DNA from: Phenylobacterium aquaticum
Lineage (GTDB): Bacteria > Pseudomonadota > Alphaproteobacteria > Caulobacterales > Caulobacteraceae
Length of the DNA stretch: 64,000 nucleotides
Direction of reading: 5' to 3'
Assembly: GCF_022695515.1 (NCBI RefSeq)
Contig: NZ_JALDPT010000004.1
Location: 1-64,000, forward strand
The notes beneath the pieces are model-generated. The model was not told the DNA's origin and searched no databases. It was given only the letters and a program-made list of their open reading frames with translations. The translations under genes and the position numbers were made by a program. Below are positions 27,460 to 34,455 of the stretch, in pieces (position 1 is the stretch's first letter; each line of letters starts with the position of its first letter).

Positions 27460-27508
27460 AGCATTTTCCGAAAAGTGTGACGCACTTTTCGGATTCAAAA
27501 ATGCTCTA
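27457..27508. terminator. Hairpin overlapping the ligase stop codon
   Basis: A long imperfect palindrome begins with the TAG stop of the ligase and ends ATGCTCTA. TAGAGCATTTT pairs with AAAATGCTCTA, and CGAAAAGTG with CACTTTTCG. The same sequence type recurs in alphaproteobacterial genomes. It probably terminates transcription from the left; T/A runs on both sides allow either direction. Confidence 0.6.
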
Positions 27509-27518
27509 TCTTTTGAAT

Positions 27519-27571
27519 TAGAGCCCTTTTTATCCGATCTGGTTGAATCAACCAGATCGGAAAGGGCTCTA
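27519..27571. terminator. Hairpin overlapping the TetR stop codon
   Basis: TAGAGCCCTTT and CCGATCTGGTTGA pair with TCAACCAGATCGG and AAAGGGCTCTA; the right end contains the reverse-strand stop of the TetR gene. Together with the hairpin at 27457 it forms a back-to-back pair insulating the convergent ligase and tetR genes. Confidence 0.6.
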
Positions 27572-28198
27572 GACCGGACGGCGGATGATCTCGTCGGCGG
27601 CCTGGGCGGCCAGCCGCTCGGCCTCCTCGGCCGCCACGCCCATGCCCTTGAGCATCATGCCGCAGAGCTGCTGGGCGATGGGCAGGGCGACGGCCCCGTC
27701 CTCGATCGCCCGGGCCATGGCCACCTGGGACACGCCCATCAGCAGCAGCAGGCCTGCCTCGGTCGTCGCCAGGGAGAAGCGGCCGACCGCGAGCCCGGCC
27801 GAGAGGTCGTCCAGCACCCCCTTGTTGAGCCGCGATACGGTCGCCCCGGTGGGGGTCAGGGCGCGCAGCAGGATGCGGGTGTTGCGCGGCTCGTCCAGGG
27901 CGTAGCGCACATAGGCGCAGACCCCGCGCACCACCCGGCGGGCGGGATCCTCCACCCCGGCGTTGACCGCGTCCACTGTGGCCTCGATGCGGCCGCGGAT
28001 GGCGATCAGCAGGGTGCGGACCAGATCGTCCCGGTCGGTGAAGTGATTGTAGAAGGTGCCCTTGGCGACCTTGGCGGCGCGGACGATGTCGTCGATGGCC
28101 ACCGCGTCGATGGGGTGCTGGGCGAACAGATCCTCCGCCGCGGCCAGCAACGCCTGGCGGGTGCGTGATCTTCGTCCTTCCGCCGGCGGGGCCGTCAC
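27569..28198 (-). CDS. TetR-family regulator
   Basis: A 209-residue regulator. The N-terminal helix-turn-helix runs about residues 10-56 (QALLAAAEDLF, VAIDDIVRAAKVAKGTFYNHFTDRDDL). The C-terminal domain is helical and variable, as in ligand-binding TetR proteins. It is convergent with the AMP-ligase and closes the aromatic cluster. The two TGAC-GTCA palindromes at 25582 and 25833 are its likely operators, with a pathway metabolite as inducer (inference). Confidence 0.9.
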   Translation of the reverse strand: MTAPPAEGRRSRTRQALLAAAEDLFAQHPIDAVAIDDIVRAAKVAKGTFYNHFTDRDDLVRTLLIAIRGRIEATVDAVNAGVEDPARRVVRGVCAYVRYALDEPRNTRILLRALTPTGATVSRLNKGVLDDLSAGLAVGRFSLATTEAGLLLLMGVSQVAMARAIEDGAVALPIAQQLCGMMLKGMGVAAEEAERLAAQAADEIIRRPV

Positions 28199-28327
28199 GT
28201 CCTGTCTCGCTCCCGGGTCAAGATTCGCCCGAGCTTAGCGGCATTCGCACGGCCGTGCGCCCTGTCGCGGGGAATTGGTGGGCCGGGGCGGGCCAGATGC
28301 TCGTCAGAACCCGCCCCGGTCGCATCC

Positions 28328-29422
28328 TCAGGCGTGGGGGAGGCCCTGGGACGCAGCCACCGCAGGATGGACGACCCGTCCAGCCTGGATGTTCAGCCCG
28401 GCGGCGAAGCCGGGAACTTCGGCGAGCGCGCGCTCCACGCCCTTGTCGGCGAGGGCCAGGACATAGGGGGTGGTCGCCGCGCCCAGCGCATAGGTCGAGG
28501 TGAGCGGCGCGGCGCCTGGCATGTTGGCCACGCAATAGTGGACCACGCCGTCCACCACATAAGTCGGCTCGACATGGGTCGTGGCGTGCGAGGTCTCGAA
28601 GCAGCCGCCCTGGTCGATGGCGACATCGACCAGCACCGCGCCCTTGCGCATCAGCTTCAAGTCTTCGCGCTTGATCAGCTTGGGGGCCGAGGCGCCGGCC
28701 ACCAGCACGCAGCCGATCACCAGGTCGGCGGTGGGCAGCAGCTCCAGCAGCGCGCCGCGCGAGGACAGCACCGTGCGGGCGCGGCCCTCGAAATGGGCGT
28801 CCAGCATGGCCAGGCGGGCCGGGGAGATGTCCATGATGGTCACGTCGGCGCGCATGCCGACCGCGATCTCGGCGGCGTTGAAGCCGGAGACGCCGCCGCC
28901 CAGGATGATCACCTTGGCCGGCGCCACGCCGGGCACCCCGCCCATCAGCAGGCCGCGACCGCCGGCCGGGGCCAGCAGGTAGTGGGCGCCGACCTGGGCG
29001 GCCATGCGGCCGGCCACCTGGCTCATGGGGGTCAAGAGCGGCAGGCCGCCGTGCTCGTCGAGGATGGTCTCATAGGCGATGGCCGTGCAGCCCGAGGCCA
29101 TCAGGCCCTTGGTCTGTTCCGGATCGGGCGCCAGGTGGAGATAGGTGAACAGGGTGTGCTGCGGGGTCAGCAGGGCGATCTCGGAGGCCTGGGGCTCCTT
29201 GACCTTCACGATCAGCTCGGCGGCGGCGAACACCGCCGGGGCGTCGGCGACGATCTTGCCGCCGGCGTTGGCGTATTCGGCGTCCGCCAGGCCCACGCCT
29301 TCGCCGGCGCCGGACTGGATGAAGACCTCGTGGCCGTGGGCGACGAGGGTGGCGACGACGGCGGGGGTCAGGCCCACGCGGCGTTCAAGCGGCTTGATCT
29401 CAGTGACGGTACCGATGCGCAT
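28328..29422 (-). CDS. ald: Alanine dehydrogenase
   Basis: A 364-residue NAD-dependent alanine dehydrogenase interconverting L-alanine and pyruvate. It shows EIKPLERRVGLTP at the N-terminus, catalytic Lys and His regions (VKVKEP; YLHLAPD), the nucleotide fold LGGGVSGFNAAEIAVGM and DVAIDQGGCFETSHATTH. Full length; GGAGAG precedes the ATG. A divergent Lrp/AsnC regulator starts about 115 bases away, the usual arrangement for alanine-induced ald. The 130 bases between ald and tetR show no gene. Confidence 0.95.
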   Translation of the reverse strand: MRIGTVTEIKPLERRVGLTPAVVATLVAHGHEVFIQSGAGEGVGLADAEYANAGGKIVADAPAVFAAAELIVKVKEPQASEIALLTPQHTLFTYLHLAPDPEQTKGLMASGCTAIAYETILDEHGGLPLLTPMSQVAGRMAAQVGAHYLLAPAGGRGLLMGGVPGVAPAKVIILGGGVSGFNAAEIAVGMRADVTIMDISPARLAMLDAHFEGRARTVLSSRGALLELLPTADLVIGCVLVAGASAPKLIKREDLKLMRKGAVLVDVAIDQGGCFETSHATTHVEPTYVVDGVVHYCVANMPGAAPLTSTYALGAATTPYVLALADKGVERALAEVPGFAAGLNIQAGRVVHPAVAASQGLPHA

Positions 29423-29515
29423 GGGTCTCTCCTGGCTTCGACTGATCTGAGACTAGGCCCGGCCCGCGGGAAAAACTTTGAAATCTCGGGCCCCGGCTTA
29501 AGGATTTGAGCAAGG

Positions 29516-29547
29516 TTTCACCGAAAGATGGCCACCAAATGGTGAAA
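29516..29547. promoter_or_regulatory. Inverted repeat at the lrp-type gene start
   Basis: TTTCACC at 29516-29522 and GGTGAAA at 29541-29547 are perfect complements separated by 18 bases. The right arm covers the preferred ATG. Lrp/AsnC proteins bind such spaced repeats, so autorepression is plausible but unproven. Confidence 0.35.
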
Positions 29548-30015
29548 TCTTCAGTCATCCTCGATTCGACCGACAAGAACCTGTTGCGCCGGCTGCAGGC
29601 GCGGGGCCGCGCCACAAACGCCGAACTGGCCGAGGCGGTTCATCTGTCGGAGTCCGCCTGCTTCCGCCGCGTGCGGGTTCTGGAGACCGAGGGGGTGATC
29701 ACCGGCTATGCCGCCAATGTCAGTCCGGCGGCCGTGGGCCTGGCGCTCACCGTCTATGTCAGCATCACCCTGTCCAGCCAGGCTCAGGACGTGCTGGCCG
29801 CCTTCGAGCGGGCGGTCGCCGAGGCGCCGGAGATCATGGAATGCTGCCTGATGACCGGTCAGGCCGACTACATGATCCGGCTGGTGGCGAGCGACGTGGA
29901 GGACCTGGAGCGCCTGCACGCCACCCTGCTGACCCGCCTGCCCGGCGTCGCCCGGATCAACTCGTCCATCGCCCTGCGCACCGTGGTGCGCCGGACCGCC
30001 CTGCCGGTCCGCTGA
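29539..30015 (+). CDS. Lrp/AsnC-family regulator, likely activator of ald
   Basis: A 158-residue Lrp-type protein. An N-terminal helix-turn-helix (LDSTDKNLLRRLQ, NAELAEAVHLSESACFRRVRVLE) is followed by a RAM ligand domain (VYVSITLSSQ, CCLMTGQADYMIRLVASDVEDLE). Divergence from ald suggests an AldR-like role, sensing alanine or a related amino acid. I use ATG 29539; a TTG at 29506 would add 11 residues but its purine stretch is too close. Confidence 0.88.
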   Translation: MVKSSVILDSTDKNLLRRLQARGRATNAELAEAVHLSESACFRRVRVLETEGVITGYAANVSPAAVGLALTVYVSITLSSQAQDVLAAFERAVAEAPEIMECCLMTGQADYMIRLVASDVEDLERLHATLLTRLPGVARINSSIALRTVVRRTALPVR

Positions 30016-30029
30016 TCGCGGCCGATTGT

Positions 30030-30043
30030 TGACAGCGCTGTCA
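30030..30043. promoter_or_regulatory. LacI-type operator before the FHS sugar transporter
   Basis: TGACAGCGCTGTCA, a perfect 14-bp palindrome with central CG, centred 63 bases before the transporter GTG. The identical sequence recurs at 41913 and a near copy at 34333, all in front of sugar-locus genes. The LacI protein at 39423-40475 is the likely reader. Confidence 0.7.
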
Positions 30044-30099
30044 GACCGCCTAGGGTCCGGCCAAAGGGCGCATCAAGCGCCGAGCCGGAGGAGCCCAAG

Positions 30100-31410
30100 G
30101 TGCAGACGACGATGACCCCGCAGGGGGGCCAGGCCGGATCGGCCGGCCTCGCCCACCAGAACAAGCTGATCGGGCTGATGATGAGCCTGTTCTTCGCCTT
30201 CGGCTTCTGCACCGTTCTGGTCGACACCCTGATCCCCAAGCTGAAGGGCATGTTCCAGCTCTCCTACGCCGAGGTGATGCTGACCCAGTTCTGCTTCTTC
30301 CTGGCCTATTTCATCGTCTCGGCCCCGGCCGGCTGGCTCCTGACCAAGATCGGCTATCTGCGCGGTGTGACCCTGGGCCTCCTGGTCATGGCCGGCGGGT
30401 GCCTGCTGTTCACCCCCGCCGCCGAGCTGGGGACCTATCCGGGTTTCCTGCTCGCCCTGTTCATCCTGGCGTCCGGCGTGACGACCGTGCAGGTGGCGGC
30501 CAATCCGATGACCGCCAGCCTGGGCGATCCCTCCAAGTCCCACGCCCGCCTGACCCTGGCCCAGGCCTTCAATTCGCTGGCCACCATGGTCGGACCGATC
30601 TTCGGCTCGGCGCTCATCCTGCGTGGCAATGTCGCCCTGCCGGAGCCGGCGACCCTGACGGCGCCGGCGCTCGCCGCCCTGCGCCGGCATGAGGCCCAGG
30701 CCGTGCAGCTGCCCTTCATGGGCATCGCCGTGGCCCTGCTGGCGCTCGCCGCCCTCTGCTGGGTCCTGCGTCGCTGGGCGCCTGTGGCGGCCGCGCAGAG
30801 CGGGGGAGGAGCGACCCTGCGCCTGCTGAAGAACCGCCGGCTCGCCCTGGGGGCGGTCTCGATCTTCGCCTATGTCGGCGCCGAGGTCTCGATCGGCAGC
30901 GCCATCGCCAACTATCTGATGAGCGGCCATGTGCTGGGCCTCAAGCCCCAGGTCGCTGGCTCCCTGGTCTCGGTCTATTGGGGCCTGGCCATGGTCGGGC
31001 GGTTCATCGGCGCGGCGGCCCTGCGCAAGCTCTCGCCGGGCAAGGTGCTGACCGGCTGCGCCATCGGGGCCGGATGCCTGGCCGCGGCCTCGGGCCTGTC
31101 GACGGGGATGGTTGCGGCGGTCACCATCCTGGCGATCGGCCTGTTCAACTCGATCATGTTCCCGACCATCTTCACCCTGGCCATCGAGGAGCTGGGCGAG
31201 GAGACGCCGCAGGGCTCGGGGATCCTCTGCCAGGCTATCGTCGGTGGGGCGGTCGTCCCCCTGATCACCGGCTTCGCCGCCGACCGCCTGGGTCTCAGCC
31301 TGGCCCTGTTCGTGCCGGTGGTCTGCTATGTCTGGATCGCCACCTATGGCTGGCTCACCGCCCGTAGCCCCGCCCATGCGGGCGAGACCCTGGGCGAGGT
31401 CCTGGGCTGA
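30100..31410 (+). CDS. FHS-family glucose/galactose-type MFS transporter
   Basis: A 436-residue, 12-helix permease of the fucose-galactose-glucose:H+ symporter (FHS) family. Helix 1 has LMMSLFFAFGFCTVLVDTLIPKLKGMF, a family hallmark. Other typical blocks are FFLAYFIVSAPAGWLLTKIGY, VQVAANPMTASLGDP and FNSIMFPTIFTLAIEELGEETPQGSGILC. It should import glucose released from glucosides. Start GTG 30100 has GGAGGAG six bases upstream. Confidence 0.88.
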   Translation: MQTTMTPQGGQAGSAGLAHQNKLIGLMMSLFFAFGFCTVLVDTLIPKLKGMFQLSYAEVMLTQFCFFLAYFIVSAPAGWLLTKIGYLRGVTLGLLVMAGGCLLFTPAAELGTYPGFLLALFILASGVTTVQVAANPMTASLGDPSKSHARLTLAQAFNSLATMVGPIFGSALILRGNVALPEPATLTAPALAALRRHEAQAVQLPFMGIAVALLALAALCWVLRRWAPVAAAQSGGGATLRLLKNRRLALGAVSIFAYVGAEVSIGSAIANYLMSGHVLGLKPQVAGSLVSVYWGLAMVGRFIGAAALRKLSPGKVLTGCAIGAGCLAAASGLSTGMVAAVTILAIGLFNSIMFPTIFTLAIEELGEETPQGSGILCQAIVGGAVVPLITGFAADRLGLSLALFVPVVCYVWIATYGWLTARSPAHAGETLGEVLG

Positions 31411-31429
31411 GCCGGGAAGGGGGGAGGCC

Positions 31430-32707
31430 TCAGGCCTCCACCCCCACCGGGATCACATGGCCGGTGCGCGGCAAGAGCACCTTCAGCAGCGGCCCGGTCA
31501 TGATGGTGGTGGTCACCGCCATGATCACCAGCATGGTGAAGACCTTCTGCGGCAGGACGCCCAGGTCGTAGCCGACATTGAGCACGATCAGCTCCATCAG
31601 GGCCCGGGTGTTCATGAGCGCCGCCAGGATCGCCGACTCGTCGCGGTCGAAGCCGTTGAGCCGTCCGGCCAGATAGACCGGGACGATCTTGCCCAGGATC
31701 GCCGCCGCCAGGATCACGCCGAGCCAGACCAGATCGTCGGCGCCGGTCAGGCCGAGCACATTGGTTCGCAAGCCTGTGAAGGTGAAGAACACCGGCAGGA
31801 AGAACACCAGCACGAACTGCCCCACCTGCCGTCGCCAGGCCGCCACGAAGGCCTCATGGGCGTGGAACAGGAGGCCGGCCGCGAAGCCGCCGAAGATGGC
31901 GAAGACCCCGAGCCTCGAGGTGCAGATCGCGAGACCCAGGACCAGGACCAGGACCGCGGCCATCAGATTGGGCGCGAGCTCGCCGTGCTTCAGGGGGAAC
32001 GTCCTGACGAGCCAGGCGGCCAGGGGCGCCAGCGCATAGCGCAGGCCCAGTCCCAGGAGCAGCAGCCCGCCCCACTGCAGGACCAGGCTCGCCCCCGTCA
32101 GGCGCGAGGCGGCGAAGGCCGAGACGGCGGCCAGGGCCAGCCAGCCGACCAGGTCATTGATCGCCGCCGCCGAGATCGCCACCACCCCGATGCGGGTCCG
32201 CGACAGGTCGAACTGGCGCAGGATGCGGCCGAGGATCGGCACGGCGGTGATGGCCATGGCGACCGCGCAGAACAGGGCGTAGGCCACCGGGTCCCGCCCC
32301 GCCGCCATGACCGGCGCCGACATCCAGCCGACCGCCAGGCCCAGGACCAGGGGCGTCGCCACCGAGGCGGCGGCGATCACCCCCACGGCGCGGCGGTTGC
32401 GTCCGGTCTTCAGCAGGCCGAACTCGAAATCCATGCCGATCTGGAACATCAAGAGCGTCAGGCCGATCTGGCTGATCGCCGAGATGGCCGGCGCAGGATG
32501 GGCGCCGAACACCGCCGCCGAGGCCGCGGGAAACAGATGGCCGAACAGGGACGGCCCCAGGATCAGGCCGGCCAGGATCTCGCCGATCACCCCGGGCTGG
32601 CCCAGCCGGCGGAACAGGGTGTTCATGGCCCGGGCCGCGCCGATCATGATGATCAGCTGGATCAGGACGGAGACCAGGGCGGCCTCGGCGGCGTGCTGCG
32701 CGCTCAT
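31430..32707 (-). CDS. CPA2-type cation/proton antiporter
   Basis: A 425-residue monovalent cation:proton antiporter of the KefB/CPA2 type with about 12-13 membrane helices and no C-terminal RCK/TrkA domain. Diagnostic regions are GQPGVIGEILAGLILGPSLFG, SQIGLTLLMFQIGMDFE, AISAAAINDLVGWLALA (paired acidic site) and LMNTRALMELIVLN. Its ATG overlaps the stop of the halogenase-like gene (ATGA), so the two are translated together, an unusual pairing. It is convergent with the FHS transporter. Confidence 0.88.
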   Translation of the reverse strand: MSAQHAAEAALVSVLIQLIIMIGAARAMNTLFRRLGQPGVIGEILAGLILGPSLFGHLFPAASAAVFGAHPAPAISAISQIGLTLLMFQIGMDFEFGLLKTGRNRRAVGVIAAASVATPLVLGLAVGWMSAPVMAAGRDPVAYALFCAVAMAITAVPILGRILRQFDLSRTRIGVVAISAAAINDLVGWLALAAVSAFAASRLTGASLVLQWGGLLLLGLGLRYALAPLAAWLVRTFPLKHGELAPNLMAAVLVLVLGLAICTSRLGVFAIFGGFAAGLLFHAHEAFVAAWRRQVGQFVLVFFLPVFFTFTGLRTNVLGLTGADDLVWLGVILAAAILGKIVPVYLAGRLNGFDRDESAILAALMNTRALMELIVLNVGYDLGVLPQKVFTMLVIMAVTTTIMTGPLLKVLLPRTGHVIPVGVEA

Positions 32708-34268
32708 GGGGCGACCCTCCGCGCCGGTGCGCCGGCTTCGGCGCGGGCGTGCATCGCCGCGACCAGGGCCCGGTGATCGGGCAGGTCGGCCAGGGCGCGC
32801 CGGGCGACCTCGGCGATGGTGCGGAACTCGCGCCGCGCCTCGTCGCGACGGGGCAGGCCGGGGCGAAGCCGGCCGGATCGGTCGGATACTCCATGCCGTA
32901 GAGCACCCATTGCCAGCTGGAGGTGGGGTACATTTCCAGGTCGGATGTGAAGTCCAGCCGGTGCGGCGGCCGCGACCGCCACATGGCGAGCTTCTCGCGT
33001 AGGGTCTCGGGGATTGAGCTTTCGGCGCGGTTGTCGCGCCAGAAGGGCGAGTCCTCCCTCTGGCTCACGCAGTAGTGCAGCTTCAGGAAGTCGACGACCC
33101 GGGCGTAGCGCGCGCTCATATGGGCGTTGAACTGCCGCGCGACCGGGGCGAGGTTTCCGTCGAACGGGAACAGGTGGCCGATCAGATAGGCGGCGGTTTC
33201 CACCAGCCCGATGCCGGAGGATTCCAGCGGCTCCAGGAAGCCCCCGGACAGGCCCACGGCCACGCAATTGCCGATCCACTGGGTCTCGCGATAGCCGACC
33301 TTGAACTTCAGCAGCCGGGCGGACAGCCCCTCGCTCTCCTTGCCGATATAGCCGCGCAGCACGTCTTCGGCGCGGCCCTCGTCGGTATGGGCCGAGGAGA
33401 AGACATAGCCGACGCCCCGGCGTTCGGGCAGGCCGATGTCCCAGGTCCAGCCGGCCTCGTGCGCCGTGGAGATGGTGTAGGAGGCGATGGGTTGCTCGGG
33501 ATCGGCATATGGCGCCTGGATGGCCAGGGCCCGATCGACGAACAGGCTGTCCGACACCGCCCGGAAGGGCGAGCCCAGGGCCTCGCCGATCAGGGCCGCC
33601 CTGAAGCCGGTGCAGTCGATATAGAGATCGGCGGTCAGGGTCCCGGCCTCGCGGGTGACCACGCCGGCGATGTTTCCGTCCTCGCCGACCTTCACCTCAC
33701 CCACCGTCGCATAGTGATGGGCGACGCCCAGCGCCCGGGCTTCATCGGCCAGGAAGCCGGCGAACCGGGCGGCGTCGAAGTGATAGGCGTAGTTCATCGG
33801 CCCCTGCCAGGCCGGGTCGGTGATCCGCTTGGGACCCCGGTGCGCATCGGCCACCGTCTTCTGCAGGGTGGCGGCCTGGGCGAATCCGGCCTCGCCGGCG
33901 TCGCCCATCAGCCAATAGGGCAGGAGCTCCAGGCCGTCGCCGCGATAGCTCGGGGTGGAGAAGGGATGGAAGTAGTGGTCGGCCCCCGGGGCGCCCGGCG
34001 GACGCACCCAATGGGCGAATTTGACGCCCTGCTTGAAAGTGGCGTTGCTGGCCTTGAGGAAGGCCGCCTCGTCGGCGCCGATCGCCGAGAGCGTCCCGCG
34101 GATCGACGGAAAGGTGCCTTCGCCGACCCCCAGAATTCCGATTTCCTTTGATTCAACAAGGGTGATAGCCACCCCGCCCTGGCCGGTCGCCAGGGTCTTG
34201 GCGAGATAGGCCGCGGTGAGCCAACCGGCCGCTCCGCCCCCCACGATGAGGATCGATTTGACGCTCAT
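32704..34268 (-). pseudogene. Flavin-dependent tryptophan-halogenase-family protein (one frameshift, probably intact)
   Basis: A 521-codon flavoprotein after repair. It shows the FAD loop GGGAAGWLTAAYLA, GILGVGEGTFPSI and FKQGVKF, with Lys at residue 79, the number of the catalytic Lys in PrnA/RebH. The WxWxIP motif reads WTWDIGLP. The sense changes frame at about 32858-32864 (GGCCGGGGC), and adding one C restores a tail reaching 32704 that overlaps the antiporter start. GGGAGGAAA precedes ATG 34268. Proteins of this subfamily recur beside TonB receptors and glycosidases in Caulobacterales; their reaction is not established. Probably transcribed from the LacI-controlled divergent promoter. 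Confidence 0.82.
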
Positions 34269-34332
34269 GATGAATTTCCTCCCGGTCCTATGCAGACTTC
34301 TCGTTGCAAGATGATCACATTTGACTTAGGAA

Positions 34333-34359
34333 TGACAGCGCTGTCGGTAAGCGCTGTCA
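34333..34359. promoter_or_regulatory. Double LacI-type operator between halogenase-like gene and TonB receptor
   Basis: TGACAGCGCTGTCG at 34333-34346 matches the palindrome at 30030 in 13 of 14 positions. A second, weaker copy (11 of 14) ends in GCGCTGTCA at 34359; their centres are 13 bp apart. They lie in the divergent gap, so they can control both the receptor and the halogenase-antiporter operon. Confidence 0.65.
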
Positions 34360-34455
34360 ATTTCGGTTGGCCCCACGCCCGTCCTGCAGCATCCTGAGCT
34401 AAGACAACGGCGACCGTCAGCGTACGTCGAGAATTCATAAGGGGAGAGGCGAACC

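Noticed and set aside
31423..31439. Near-perfect hairpin GGAGGCCT-C-AGGCCTCC at the end of the antiporter gene
   Set aside because: One-base loop and no T tract; it lies partly in codons. Too weak to call a terminator.
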